A program made the translations under genes and the position numbers. From contig NZ_ALCA01000025.1 of assembly GCF_000278725.1 (NCBI RefSeq), positions 1 through 20,642 of the forward strand: a stretch of 20,642 bases of DNA. The letters run 5' to 3'. The stretch's first letter is position 1, and every line of letters begins with the position of its first letter. Below, piece after piece: positions 9,419-17,630 of this stretch. The notes under the pieces were generated by a model. It searched no databases and was not told the DNA's origin. It saw nothing but the letters and a program-made list of their open reading frames with translations. This DNA comes from Actinomyces sp. ICM47. Its GTDB lineage: Bacteria > Actinomycetota > Actinomycetes > Actinomycetales > Actinomycetaceae.

Positions 9419-11098
9419 TCACATCCTTTCGGGGGCGCTCACGCCGAGCAGGCCGAGGCCGGTGCGCAGCACCTGGGTGACCGCGTCGTTGAGCCAGAGG
9501 CGGGCGACATGGCCGGGTTCGACCGGGTCGTCGCCGCGAGGCGTCACGCGGCACTGGCCGTACCAGGCGTGGTAGGTGGCAGCCAGGGACTCCAGGTAGC
9601 GGGCGATGCGGTGCGGCTCACGCAGCTCCGTGGCCTGTGCGACCTGCGCGGGGAACTGGGCGAGGGCGGCCAGCAGGGCCTCGTCAGCCTCGGAGTCGAG
9701 GGCGGCTGGATCGAAGTCAGCGTCGCGAGTGACGCCGTGCGCGGCCGCGTTGCGGGCAACATTGCAGGTGCGCACGTGGGCGTACTGCACGTAGTAGACC
9801 GGGTTGTCGTTGGAGTGCTGCGAGAGCAGGTCCAGGTCGATGTCGACCTGCGTGTCCATGGACACGCGCACGAGAGCGTAGCGCGCGGCGTCCACGCCCA
9901 CGGCGTCGACGAGGTCGTCGAGGGTGACGATAGTGCCGGCGCGCTTGGACATGCGCACGGGTTCGCCGTCCTTGACCAGGTTGACGAGCTGGCCGATGAG
10001 GATCTGCAGATTCTCGCCCGGCTTGTCTCCGAAGGCGGCGCACATGGCCATCATGCGGCCGATGTAGCCGTGGTGGTCAGCGCCCAGCAGGTAGATGGCC
10101 GCATCCGCGCCGCGCTCACGCTTGTTCAGGTAGTAGGCGACGTCGCCCGCGAAGTACGCGGCCTGGCCGTCCGACTTAATGAGGACGCGGTCCTTGTCGT
10201 CGCCGTAGGCGGTCGTGCGCAGCCACACCGCGCCGCCCTCGTCGAAGATCACGCCGCGCTTGCGCAGGCGCTCAATCGCCTCAGCCACCGCACCCGAGTT
10301 GTGCAGGGAGTCCTCGTGGAAGAAGACGTCGAAGTCGGCGCGGAAGGAGTGCAGGCGCTCCTTGATTTCAGCGAACATCAGCTCGACGCCGCGGGCGCGG
10401 AAGACCTCGATGGCCTCGTCCTCGGGCAGCGTGACCGGGTCGGGTTCACCGGCGGCGTGCGCATCGGCGCGGACCTGGTCGGCGATGTCAGCGATGTACT
10501 GGCCGCCGTAACCATCCTCGGGGACCTCGCGGCCCATGGCACGCGCGTAAAGCGAGTGGGAGAAGCGGTCGATCTGCGAGCCATGGTCGTTGAAGTAGTA
10601 CTCGCGAGTCACAGCGGCACCGGAGGCGGCCATGAGGCGCGCCAGAGAATCACCGACGGCGGCCCAGCGGGCACCACCCAGGTGCACGGGACCGGTCGGA
10701 TTCGCGGACACGTACTCGAGGTTGATGGAACGCCCTGCGAGCGTCGCGTTACGACCATACTCAGCCCCGGCCTCGACGATGGTGCGGGCGAGTTCGCCGG
10801 CTGCCCCCGCGCCCAGGCGGATGTTGATGAAGCCGGGACCCGCGACCTCGACGGAATCGATGCCGTCGGCGGCGGCGAGAGCGTCCGCGAGGATCTGCGC
10901 AAACTCGCGCGGTGCCATACCGGCCTTCTTGCCGAGCTGCATGGCGACGTTGGTCGCCCAGTCGCCGTGCTCGCGCACGCGGGGGCGCTCGACCGTCACG
11001 GGGTCGGGTACCAGGGCGGGGTCGATGGAGATACGCCCGGCGGCGGCAGCGTCCAGCAACGTCGAGCGAATGAGGGAGGCAAGTTCTTCAGGAGTCAC
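9419..11098 (-). CDS. argS: arginyl-tRNA synthetase
   Basis: Class I aminoacyl-tRNA synthetase (559 aa) that charges tRNA-Arg in the cytoplasm. Residues 1-95 are the ArgRS-specific N-terminal domain. The Rossmann core starts with [14 protein letters not shown] (131-144), where HLGG is the HIGH signature. The second signature is VRMSKRAG (381-388, MSKR). The DALR anticodon-binding domain begins near DAARYALVR (403-411) and ends in the usual hydrophobic tail at GLLGV. Start is GTG at 11098; AAAGGG touches the start codon directly, which is too close for a standard ribosome binding site and hints at a leaderless message. First gene of an operon with lysA. Confidence 0.97.
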   Translation of the reverse strand: MTPEELASLIRSTLLDAAAAGRISIDPALVPDPVTVERPRVREHGDWATNVAMQLGKKAGMAPREFAQILADALAAADGIDSVEVAGPGFINIRLGAGAAGELARTIVEAGAEYGRNATLAGRSINLEYVSANPTGPVHLGGARWAAVGDSLARLMAASGAAVTREYYFNDHGSQIDRFSHSLYARAMGREVPEDGYGGQYIADIADQVRADAHAAGEPDPVTLPEDEAIEVFRARGVELMFAEIKERLHSFRADFDVFFHEDSLHNSGAVAEAIERLRKRGVIFDEGGAVWLRTTAYGDDKDRVLIKSDGQAAYFAGDVAYYLNKRERGADAAIYLLGADHHGYIGRMMAMCAAFGDKPGENLQILIGQLVNLVKDGEPVRMSKRAGTIVTLDDLVDAVGVDAARYALVRVSMDTQVDIDLDLLSQHSNDNPVYYVQYAHVRTCNVARNAAAHGVTRDADFDPAALDSEADEALLAALAQFPAQVAQATELREPHRIARYLESLAATYHAWYGQCRVTPRGDDPVEPGHVARLWLNDAVTQVLRTGLGLLGVSAPERM

Positions 11099-11104
11099 CC
11101 CTTT

Positions 11105-11110
11105 AGCCTA
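11105..11110 (-). promoter_or_regulatory. -10 element of argS, possibly leaderless
   Basis: On the minus strand TAGGCT fits the actinobacterial TAnnnT -10 pattern and ends 6 nt before the GTG start of argS. That spacing would place the first transcribed base at the start codon. No good -35 is visible. The call is an inference from spacing alone. Confidence 0.4.
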
Positions 11111-11220
11111 CGGGGTTTTGCCTCGTCGCCGCTCACCTATACGCGGCGTGCGTGTGAAAACCTGGCCACACGAGGCCCGCCCGGGCGGCTTTCGTCCCGT
11201 GCCCAAGCGCGAGCGACGAG

Positions 11221-11240
11221 TAAGATTTCGGGTAGCCGAA
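11221..11240 (+). promoter_or_regulatory. mntH promoter -10 and DtxR/MntR-like operator
   Basis: TAAGAT (11221-11226) is a good -10. It is followed at once by TTCGGGTAGCCGAA (11227-11240), a palindrome with 5-bp arms that resembles the centre of DtxR-family boxes (GGnTAGCCnAA). The palindrome spans the expected transcription start about 30-40 nt before the mntH GTG, where a bound Mn- or Fe-responsive repressor would block transcription. Operator identity is inferred from the gene it precedes. Confidence 0.5.
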
Positions 11241-11267
11241 CATTTCCTATCTGCAGTGAGGATTCCC

Positions 11268-12527
11268 GTGAACGCCACGGACAGCGAGCACCGCCACAAG
11301 CTCATCCCTCTCCTCGGCCCCGCCTTCGTCGCGGCCGTCGCTTACGTTGACCCCGGAAACGTCGCAGCCAACATCACGGCCGGCGCACGCTACGGATACC
11401 TGCTCGTGTGGGTCCTGGTAGCCTCGAACATCTTCGCGATGGTCGTCCAATACCTGTCCGCCAAGCTCGGCCTCGTCACCGGCCGATCCCTGCCCGCCCT
11501 CCTGGGCGATCGCATGTCCAAGCCCGGCCGCATCGCCTTTTGGATCCAAGCGGAGATCGTGGCCGCCGCGACCGACCTGGCCGAGGTCATCGGCGGCGCG
11601 CTCGCCCTCCACCTCCTCTTCGGGATCTCACTGCTGTGGGGCGGCGTCATCATCGGTGCCGTGTCCATGGCGCTTCTCGTCGTCCAAGGCGAAGGCAAAC
11701 AGCGCCAGTTCGAAACAATCATCGTCGGCCTACTGATCGTCATCACGCTGGGCTTCCTGGCGGGCCTGTTTGTCGCGCCTCCCAGCCCCTCGGGCATGCT
11801 CGGCGGACTCCTCCCCCGCTTCCAGGGCACCGACTCGGTCCTCGTGGCCGCATCCATGCTCGGCGCGACGGTCATGCCGCACGCCGTCTACCTGCACTCC
11901 TCGCTGGTCAACGACCACGAGGCCGACGAACTCGGCCCCTCCACCGCAGATTCACGCCACTCTTCGGGCCACCTCTCGCGCCTGTTGCGCGCGACCCGCA
12001 TCGACATCTACTGGGCGCTGAGCATCGCCGGCCTGGTCAACATCGGGCTACTGCTCCTGGCAGCCGCCGCATTGGCCGGACAGAGCGGCACCGACACCAT
12101 CGAGGGCGCGCACGCCGCGATCTCCTCCACGCTCGGCCCCATCGTGGGCACTGTCTTCGCGGTGGGCCTACTAGCCTCGGGCCTGGCCTCAACGTCGGTG
12201 GGCGCCTACGCGGGCAGCGAGATCATGAACGGCCTGCTCCACATCCGCGTCCCCATCCTCGTGCGCCGCCTCATCTCCCTGATCCCGGCCCTGATCATCC
12301 TGGGCGCGGGCGCGGAACCCACGTGGGCGCTCGTCGTCTCGCAGGTCGCCCTATCGTTCGGCATCCCCTTCGCGATCATCCCGCTCATGCACTTGACCGC
12401 ATCGCGCGACGTCATGGGCGACTACGCCAACACCCGCACCCTGCGCGTGACCGGTTTCCTCATCGCAGCCGTGATCGTCGCGCTCAACCTGTTCCTCGTC
12501 TACCTCACCTTCACCGGTCAGGGCTAA
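11268..12527 (+). CDS. mntH: Nramp-family Mn(II)/divalent metal transporter
   Basis: Integral membrane proton-coupled metal importer of 419 aa, predicted to take up Mn(II) (perhaps Fe(II)). Helix 1 has the DPGN metal-site motif (residues 28-31, YVDPGNVAANI). Helix 6 has AxxMPH (200-205, GATVMPHAVYLHS), whose Met is typical of manganese/iron selectivity. Helix 3 (QAEIVAAATDLAEVIGGALAL) is also family-typical. The frame is open far upstream, but GTG at 11268 follows GTGAGGAT, lies right after the promoter/operator and leaves a short N-terminal tail as in homologues. Divergent from argS and ended by the strong hairpin at 12563-12607, so probably monocistronic. Confidence 0.95.
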   Translation: MNATDSEHRHKLIPLLGPAFVAAVAYVDPGNVAANITAGARYGYLLVWVLVASNIFAMVVQYLSAKLGLVTGRSLPALLGDRMSKPGRIAFWIQAEIVAAATDLAEVIGGALALHLLFGISLLWGGVIIGAVSMALLVVQGEGKQRQFETIIVGLLIVITLGFLAGLFVAPPSPSGMLGGLLPRFQGTDSVLVAASMLGATVMPHAVYLHSSLVNDHEADELGPSTADSRHSSGHLSRLLRATRIDIYWALSIAGLVNIGLLLLAAAALAGQSGTDTIEGAHAAISSTLGPIVGTVFAVGLLASGLASTSVGAYAGSEIMNGLLHIRVPILVRRLISLIPALIILGAGAEPTWALVVSQVALSFGIPFAIIPLMHLTASRDVMGDYANTRTLRVTGFLIAAVIVALNLFLVYLTFTGQG

Positions 12528-12562
12528 GAGGACGAGGCCGGGGCCAAGGAAACGGAAACGAG

Positions 12563-12607
12563 GCATGCGAAGCGGGGCCGGCGATCCACCGGCCCCGCTT
12601 CGCATGC
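12563..12607. terminator. bidirectional terminator between mntH and rpiB
   Basis: A perfect 19-bp stem (GCATGCGAAGCGGGGCCGG at 12563-12581 pairing with 12589-12607) with a 7-nt loop sits between the convergent stops of mntH and rpiB. It probably serves both genes. Confidence 0.88.
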
Positions 12608-12616
12608 GCCAGGCAA

Positions 12617-13072
12617 TCAGGCGCGCACGGAACGCTCGTACGCGGCCATCAGGTCGATGCGACGCTGGTGGCGCTCATCCCCGCTGAAGGGAGTCTCGAG
12701 GAAGGCATCAATGAGAGCGATGGCCTCGTCGTCGCTGTGCTGGCGGGCACCGACAGCCATCATGTTCGCATCGTTGTGCTCGCGAGCCAGGCGCGCGGTC
12801 GCGTCCGACCAGACGAGGGCGGCGCGCACGCCTTCCACGCAGTTGGCGGCCATCTGCTCACCGTTGCCAGAGCCACCGACAACGACGCCGAGGCTGCCGG
12901 GTTCGCTGGCCACAGCCTTGGCCGCTTCGATACAGAACGGCGGGTAGTCGTCGAGCGCGTCGTAGACGTGCGCGCCATGGTCGACGACGTCATGACCGGC
13001 CTCGCGCAGGTGGGCGATCACCTTTTCCTTCAGCTCAAAACCGGCGTGATCAGTGGCAATATGGACGCGCAT
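12617..13072 (-). CDS. rpiB: ribose-5-phosphate isomerase B
   Basis: Interconverts ribose 5-phosphate and ribulose 5-phosphate in the pentose phosphate pathway (151 aa, cytoplasmic). The N-terminus VHIATDHAGFELKE and the core GGSGNGEQMAANCVEGVRAALVW are typical of the LacAB/RpiB fold. In place of the active-site Cys of E. coli RpiB (CGTG motif) it has GSGNGEQ with E72, the arrangement known in mycobacterial RpiB where Glu acts as base. H99 (AREHND) matches the conserved sugar-ring-opening His. The start at 13072 follows AGGAGG with a 6-nt gap; the 17-codon upstream extension has no such site. Confidence 0.95.
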   Translation of the reverse strand: MRVHIATDHAGFELKEKVIAHLREAGHDVVDHGAHVYDALDDYPPFCIEAAKAVASEPGSLGVVVGGSGNGEQMAANCVEGVRAALVWSDATARLAREHNDANMMAVGARQHSDDEAIALIDAFLETPFSGDERHQRRIDLMAAYERSVRA

Positions 13073-13170
13073 GGAATCCTCCTGGGGGTTCACGGACAAG
13101 CAACGCCCACTAGTATGGCACACCTCACCGTTACGCGCGGACGTTTGAACCCTGCTAGACTAGCGGCGCT

Positions 13171-13246
13171 GCCCCGATAGCTCAGCGGATAGAGCGCTTG
13201 CCTCCGGTGCAAGAGGTCGCAGGTTCGAGTCCTGTTCGGGGCGCCA
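13171..13246 (+). tRNA. tRNA-Arg (anticodon CCG)
   Basis: A full 76-nt cloverleaf is visible. Acceptor arms are GCCCCGA and TCGGGGC, the D arm is GCTC/GAGC, the anticodon stem is CTTGC/GCAAG with loop CTCCGGT (anticodon CCG, reading CGG), and the T arm is GCAGG/CCTGT with loop TTCGAGT. The discriminator base is G and CCA is encoded. It reads a common arginine codon of GC-rich genomes. No integrase or direct repeat of its 3' end was noticed nearby. Confidence 0.97.
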
Positions 13247-13483
13247 CGCATACCCGGATCCGCGTCGACGCCGCGCCGACGCGGCATCTCGGTCGCCGCC
13301 ATTCACGCGCCCACCGCGTGCCCGCACCGATGCACCTGCCTGCCCCCGCCTCGTCAATTCCACCCGTGCACACACCCGCCCCCGCCTCGTCGATGAGGCC
13401 ACTCCCACCTCGGACAACGTTCCCCGCCACGCAGCCACCGCATAAAATAAAGAGCGTCTCTATCGTCTACCAAGGAATGGCCA
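13247..13483 (+). promoter_or_regulatory. leader region of the antiporter-like gene
   Basis: The gap between the tRNA and the next gene is GC-rich and holds a 14-bp direct repeat gcccccgcctcgtc (13342-13355 and 13378-13391, 36 bp apart). Near its end TAAAAT (13443-13448) is a plausible -10, and AAGGAA (13472-13477) is a ribosome binding site 6 nt before the ATG. No clear -35 or terminator was seen. Confidence 0.4.
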
Positions 13484-14902
13484 ATGACCTACCCATGGTG
13501 GAGTCTGCTCCCCTTCGTCGCGATGCTCGCGTGTATCGCGCTCTTGCCCATCATCCCGAAGACCTCACACTGGTGGGAAAAGGAATGCTCCCAGCTCTCC
13601 GTCGCGCTCGCTCTCGGCGTGCCGACGACGGTCTGGATGTTCATGAGGGCGGGCACGGGCCCGCTCATCGCCACGGGCGTGGAGTACGTGCAGTTCATCG
13701 CGCTGCTCTTCGCGCTGTTCGTAGTCTCCGGCGGCATTCACCTGGCCGGTGATATCAAGGCGACCCCGCGCAACAACACGATCTTCCTGGCGATCGGCGG
13801 CCTGCTGGCCTCGTTCATCGGGACGACGGGCGCGGCCATGCTGCTGATTCGCCCGCTCCTGGAGACGAACAAGGAACGTAAGCACCGCGTGCACACAGTC
13901 CTGTTCACGATCTTCATTGTGGCGAACTGTGGCGGCATACTGACTCCGCTCGGCGACCCGCCGCTGTTCCTCGGCTACCTGCACGGCGTGCCCTTCGCGT
14001 GGACGTTCGCGCTGTGGAAGGAGTGGCTGTTTACTCTGGCGCTGCTGCTCCTCACGTACTACTCGATCGACCGCGTCCGTTACGCGTCCGAGGACACGGC
14101 CTCCATCGAATCCGACGACCGCGAGGTGCAGCCCTTGCGTCTGCACGGAAAGATCAATCTGCTGTTCTTCGCGATCATCATCCTGTCCGTCGCTTTCGCT
14201 CCGTCGTGGGATGGCGAGGCGCTGGCCGAGGGCCACGTCCACTCGTGGGTTGACCTGGTGCCGTGGCGCGAAGTCATCATGTTCGCGGTCGCGGGCCTGT
14301 CCTACAAGCTCTCGGACAAGAAGGTCCGCTTCGAAGAGAACGCGTTCACGTGGGGCCCGATCATGGAGGTCGCGACGCTGTTCATCGGTATCTTCTCGAC
14401 GATGGCACCCGCGCTGCGTTACCTGGAGCAGATCGCCCCGTCTCTGCCGCTCACGCGCATGACGTACTTCGTGTTCACGGGCGGCCTGTCATCCGTCCTG
14501 GATAACGCCCCGACGTACATGACGTTCTTCGAGATGGCGAAGGCGTCCGGCGGCGAGGGAACCCTGATCGCGGGCGTGCCCGAGTACTACCTGATTCCGA
14601 TTTCGCTGGGTGCCGTCTTCTGTGGCGCGATCACGTACATCGGTAACGGCCCGAACTTTATGGTCAAGTCGGTCGCCGAGTCTGACGGCGTGCCCATGCC
14701 GTCGTTTGGCCGCTACATCGGCTACGCGTTCACGCTGCTGGTGCCCGTCCTGGCCGCCATGGCGATGATCTTCGTGGGCGAGTCCTGGCTCGTTCGAGGC
14801 CTCGGCATCGCCTTGGCCGCTGGCCTGGTGTTCCTCTCGCTCGTGCGCATCCGTCGCGCGGGGCTGGACGAGGCCGTGGCCGACTTCAGCGGCAACGAGT
14901 AA
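13484..14902 (+). CDS. ion-transporter-superfamily membrane protein, putative Na+/H+ antiporter
   Basis: Polytopic membrane protein of 472 aa with about 11-12 hydrophobic segments. It belongs by motif to the ion transporter (ArsB/NhaD-like) superfamily, many members of which are annotated as Na+/H+ antiporters. The first half has GTTGAAMLLIRPLL (113-126) and the re-entrant GGILTPLGDPPLFLGYLHG (150-168). The second half echoes this with SSVLDNAPTYMTFF (336-349) and ITYIGNGPNFMVKS (383-396), giving the expected inverted-repeat architecture. A charged cytoplasmic loop lies near 200-220. The ATG at 13484 has AAGGAA at good spacing. Probably transcribed alone and ended by the hairpin at 14914-14941. 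Substrate (Na+, citrate or another anion) cannot be fixed from sequence. Confidence 0.85.
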   Translation: MTYPWWSLLPFVAMLACIALLPIIPKTSHWWEKECSQLSVALALGVPTTVWMFMRAGTGPLIATGVEYVQFIALLFALFVVSGGIHLAGDIKATPRNNTIFLAIGGLLASFIGTTGAAMLLIRPLLETNKERKHRVHTVLFTIFIVANCGGILTPLGDPPLFLGYLHGVPFAWTFALWKEWLFTLALLLLTYYSIDRVRYASEDTASIESDDREVQPLRLHGKINLLFFAIIILSVAFAPSWDGEALAEGHVHSWVDLVPWREVIMFAVAGLSYKLSDKKVRFEENAFTWGPIMEVATLFIGIFSTMAPALRYLEQIAPSLPLTRMTYFVFTGGLSSVLDNAPTYMTFFEMAKASGGEGTLIAGVPEYYLIPISLGAVFCGAITYIGNGPNFMVKSVAESDGVPMPSFGRYIGYAFTLLVPVLAAMAMIFVGESWLVRGLGIALAAGLVFLSLVRIRRAGLDEAVADFSGNE

Positions 14903-14913
14903 GCCAGCGGTGA

Positions 14914-14941
14914 GGGGGCGGAGCCACGCGGCTCCGCCCCC
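14914..14941. terminator. bidirectional terminator after the antiporter-like gene
   Basis: A perfect 12-bp stem (GGGGGCGGAGCC at 14914-14925 with 14930-14941) has an ACGC loop. It sits 12 nt after the antiporter stop and 22 nt past the stop of the convergent small membrane protein gene, so it can end both transcripts. Confidence 0.85.
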
Positions 14942-14963
14942 CCTCTGCATGTACGTGACACGC

Positions 14964-15353
14964 CTAGGCGGACTCATCCTCGTTGTTGTCTCCCGTCCAT
15001 GGTTCACTGAAAGGATCGGGGTACTGGGGGTACCAGTCGTCGGGGAATCGAAGTGGCGTCAGGCCTGCAACCATCACCGCAGCGGTGACGTACGTGAGGA
15101 CGTTCAGGCCAAACAGCGCCCTGTCGGAGGCACCCCAGGAAGCAGCCGCTTTGACGTAAAGAACCAAGTAGGACAGGCAGATGAGGGCCGGAATACAGAC
15201 CGCGCGAGCGTTCTTGCTGACTTGGCTGGTGACGTCCGCGTTGCGCCACGCGACCCCGATCCAGGAGTCCGACCTCGTCTCAACGAGGAGCAGCCCGACG
15301 AGGAGGACCCACAGTCCGGCCAGGCACAGCGCGATCACGATGGTGTCATTCAT
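14964..15353 (-). CDS. small three-helix membrane protein of unknown function
   Basis: No family is recognised. The 129-aa product has three hydrophobic segments (about 4-24, 50-70 and 79-99), a positively charged loop between the first two (RNADVTSQVSKNAR) and an acidic, aromatic tail (DDWYPQYPDPFSEPW followed by GDNNEDES). GGAG lies 6 nt before the ATG. It is the last gene of the minus-strand cluster, 121 nt after the phosphodiesterase stop, and may be transcribed with it or from its own promoter. Confidence 0.75.
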   Translation of the reverse strand: MNDTIVIALCLAGLWVLLVGLLLVETRSDSWIGVAWRNADVTSQVSKNARAVCIPALICLSYLVLYVKAAASWGASDRALFGLNVLTYVTAAVMVAGLTPLRFPDDWYPQYPDPFSEPWTGDNNEDESA

Positions 15354-15474
15354 GGGTTACTCCGCTCCCCGCCTCGCGATGCCCCTGCGCGGCCCGACGA
15401 ATGCTCCGGCAGCTCCGCCCGCGCCACGCAACCGCAGCACCCGGCGCGGAAAGGAGCGGTCACGGGAGCACGGG

Positions 15475-16308
15475 TCAATCCCTCGGCATCGGGTGCGCAC
15501 CAACGCCCGGAGCTGGAGGCTGTGTCCACAGGCCGCGCTGGTCAAGGAAGTCGCGTACGAAGGCGGGGCGGTCGGTGATGATGCCGTCGACACCGACCTC
15601 GAGGAGCCGCAGAATGTCGGCCACCGTGTTGATGGTCCACACGTGCACGGCCAGTCCCAGGGTGTGAGCGGTGGCCACGAAACGCTCGTCAACAACGCGG
15701 ATGGGCCCCTGGTACATGGGCACCTGGGCGGCAATGACACCCTGGCGCGGGCCGGGCACGTGCCACCAGGCGGGGTTCGTGGCGCTCTTTGCGGCACCCA
15801 CGAGGCGCACCACGGCCTCGGTGCCCAGCGACGTTGCGACGGCGCGGGCGGGGTCGGAGGCAGCCATGTCGCGCACGGCGCGCAGGCGCGGTTCTGAGAA
15901 GGAGGCGACCAGGACGCGGCCAGCGGCACCATGTTCGGCAACGACGTCCAAGAGCGGCCCCTCGACACCCGGTTCCTTCACGTCGATGTTGAGGTACATG
16001 TCCGGGAAGGCCTCCAGGACCTGCGCAAGAAGCGGCATGGGTTCACCCGAGTCGCGGTGGCGCAGCGCGGACAATTCCCTCCACGTCATGTCGTTGATCG
16101 CGCCGGTGCCGTCGTAGCAACGATCCACGGTTTCGTCGTGGCAGATCACGACTGCGCCGTCCGCGCTCAGGTGCGCGTCGGTTTCGATGTGGCGAAGCCC
16201 GGACGAGTAGGCGTGGGCGAAGGCGGCCATCGTGTTCTCAGGGGCCTCCTCGCCGCCGCCACGGTGAGCAAAGACGATAGGTCCCTGACGCATGGTCACG
16301 GGCATCAT
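15475..16308 (-). CDS. glycerophosphodiester phosphodiesterase, cytoplasmic type
   Basis: GDPD-family TIM-barrel hydrolase (277 aa) that cleaves glycerophosphodiesters to glycerol 3-phosphate and an alcohol. Signature residues are present: H15-R16 in FAHRGG, E24-N25 in APENT, E42 and D44 in IETDAH, H57-D58 in ICHDE, D109-x-K111-E112 in NIDVKEPG, and the C-terminal VHVWTIN and DGIITDRP. No signal peptide is visible, so it is probably a UgpQ-like intracellular enzyme acting on lipid head-group breakdown products. The preferred ATG at 16308 overlaps the M23 stop by 4 nt (ATGA) with AGGAG 8 nt upstream; an ATG at 16305 and one at 16293 are alternatives. The overlap implies co-translation with the wall hydrolase. 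Confidence 0.92.
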   Translation of the reverse strand: MMPVTMRQGPIVFAHRGGGEEAPENTMAAFAHAYSSGLRHIETDAHLSADGAVVICHDETVDRCYDGTGAINDMTWRELSALRHRDSGEPMPLLAQVLEAFPDMYLNIDVKEPGVEGPLLDVVAEHGAAGRVLVASFSEPRLRAVRDMAASDPARAVATSLGTEAVVRLVGAAKSATNPAWWHVPGPRQGVIAAQVPMYQGPIRVVDERFVATAHTLGLAVHVWTINTVADILRLLEVGVDGIITDRPAFVRDFLDQRGLWTQPPAPGVGAHPMPRD

Positions 16309-17558
16309 GAGCAGGGCTCCTGTCCAAGGTAAATGGCCTTGTGTTCGGCCATCCAAGATTCCGGGTCCACGGGAGTGTCGGAGGCGTCGTGGATTTCGAA
16401 GTGCAGGTGAGGGCCTGTCGACCAGCCGTTGCTTCCGACGGCACCGATAACCTGGCCGGCAGTGACGGTGTCACCGAGCTTGACCGTAATCTTGTTCATG
16501 TACTGGTGCAGGTAGGCCGAATGGAAGACGGTACCGTCGGGCAAGGTGTGCCTGATCTGTACGTAAGCACCCGCGTGGGAGTTCTCTGCGAGTTCCTCGA
16601 CCACGCCGCCGTAGACAGCGGTGATGGGCGTGTCCATGGGTGCCGCCATGTCAATGCCCTCGTGGGCCAGGAGCTGACCGGAAACAGGCGAGATACGCAT
16701 CGTGAAGGGCGACGTAATCGTGTAGCTTCCCTCGGCCAGCGGCCAGTAGACCGTGTCGGCCAGGACCTTCACGTGGCGGTTGCCGTCGGCACCAGCGCCG
16801 GCTTTGCAACCGGTGACTGTGACGGGTGCCTTGGCCTTCGCACGCGTGTTGGCAGTGAGTGTGGCGTCGAGTGAGATCGCCTCGGGCAGGACCTGGGAGG
16901 AGGCCCAGCTGCCGCGGCCCGTGGCGGAGCCGAAGGCACGCACAGGCACTGTCAGGGAGGAGTCGGATCCGACTCGGCCCGTCATCGGGACCGCGATTGT
17001 TGAACCCGCCAGGCCAAGAATGAGGAGTGTGCGCAGCAGGTAGCCGCCGGGACGGATGTTACGCTCCGGGGTTTCTTCCGACGAGGCATCCTCATCGTCG
17101 TCGAAAAAAGCTTCTTCCTCGGGAAACGCTGCGTCGTATTCGTAGGCGATCTGATCGAAGCTGAGCCTTGGGTGCCGCTCGACGGACGAGGGGATCTGTT
17201 CAACGGACTGAGGAAGCAACTCGACAGATGGAGGAAGCCGCTCAATGGACTGAGGAAGCAACTCGACAGATGGGGGGAGCGCCGACTCAAAGCTTGGTTG
17301 GCGAGGCGTGTAGGCGCGCGGCGGAGGAGCTACTCGCTGCACGGGTTCCGGGGCTACTCGCTGCACGGGTTCCGGGGCCACTCGCTGCACGGGTTCCGGG
17401 GCCACTCGCTGCACGGGTTCCGGGGCTACTGGCTGCACGGGTTCCGGGGCCACATCGGATGGGATCTCGGCGGTGGTGTATTTTTCCTCATCACCTGCCC
17501 GAGATCGCGCGGCGCGCAGCTGCGACCGCTTGGGCAGCGGGCACTCCATGTTGCTCAC
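16305..17558 (-). CDS. membrane-anchored M23 (LytM) family peptidase
   Basis: Predicted envelope protein of 417 aa. The N-terminal 170 residues look cytoplasmic and disordered: five 8-residue VAPEPVQR repeats (36-75), five heptads of LPxSVEx type (94-128) and an acidic stretch (147-161). One membrane segment follows (about 173-191). The C-terminal LytM domain has Zn ligands H299 and D303 (AHEGIDMAAP) and H386 (HLHFEIH), plus H351 (HSAYLHQY) as catalytic His, so the site is complete. M23 enzymes cut peptidoglycan cross-bridges or act as regulators; a complete site favours activity. GTG at 17558 has AGGGGA 6 nt upstream. The long cytoplasmic repeat tail is unusual and could link it to division or growth machinery. 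Confidence 0.92.
   Translation of the reverse strand: MSNMECPLPKRSQLRAARSRAGDEEKYTTAEIPSDVAPEPVQPVAPEPVQRVAPEPVQRVAPEPVQRVAPEPVQRVAPPPRAYTPRQPSFESALPPSVELLPQSIERLPPSVELLPQSVEQIPSSVERHPRLSFDQIAYEYDAAFPEEEAFFDDDEDASSEETPERNIRPGGYLLRTLLILGLAGSTIAVPMTGRVGSDSSLTVPVRAFGSATGRGSWASSQVLPEAISLDATLTANTRAKAKAPVTVTGCKAGAGADGNRHVKVLADTVYWPLAEGSYTITSPFTMRISPVSGQLLAHEGIDMAAPMDTPITAVYGGVVEELAENSHAGAYVQIRHTLPDGTVFHSAYLHQYMNKITVKLGDTVTAGQVIGAVGSNGWSTGPHLHFEIHDASDTPVDPESWMAEHKAIYLGQEPCS
17175..17279 (-). repeat. heptad repeat in the M23 peptidase
   Basis: Five consecutive 21-bp units encode LPPSVEL, LPQSIER, LPPSVEL, LPQSVEQ and IPSSVER (residues 94-128). Units one and three are the same at protein level, which points to growth by 42-bp duplications. 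Confidence 0.8.
17334..17453 (-). repeat. 24-bp tandem repeat in the M23 peptidase
   Basis: Five near-identical 24-bp units (plus-strand core CTGCACGGGTTCCGGGGC) encode VAPEPVQP followed by four copies of VAPEPVQR (residues 36-75). The DNA copies differ by only one or two bases, so copy number may vary between strains by slippage without breaking the frame. Confidence 0.88.
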
Positions 17559-17630
17559 GCTATTCCCCTCTCGTTTTCTGACCGTTCCACTGTAGCAATG
17601 CCCGCACGGGCGGCGCCAGGCGCTTCGCCA

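Noticed and set aside
9248..11350. 700-codon plus-strand open frame opposite lysA and argS
   Set aside because: Overlaps two certain genes and reads through their junction; antisense shadow.
13160..13438. open frames overlapping the tRNA on the minus strand
   Set aside because: They translate the tRNA-Arg gene in antisense, a common spurious annotation.
13171..13483. tRNA as an integration site for a mobile element
   Set aside because: No integrase, no duplicated tRNA end and no composition change in the genes that follow.
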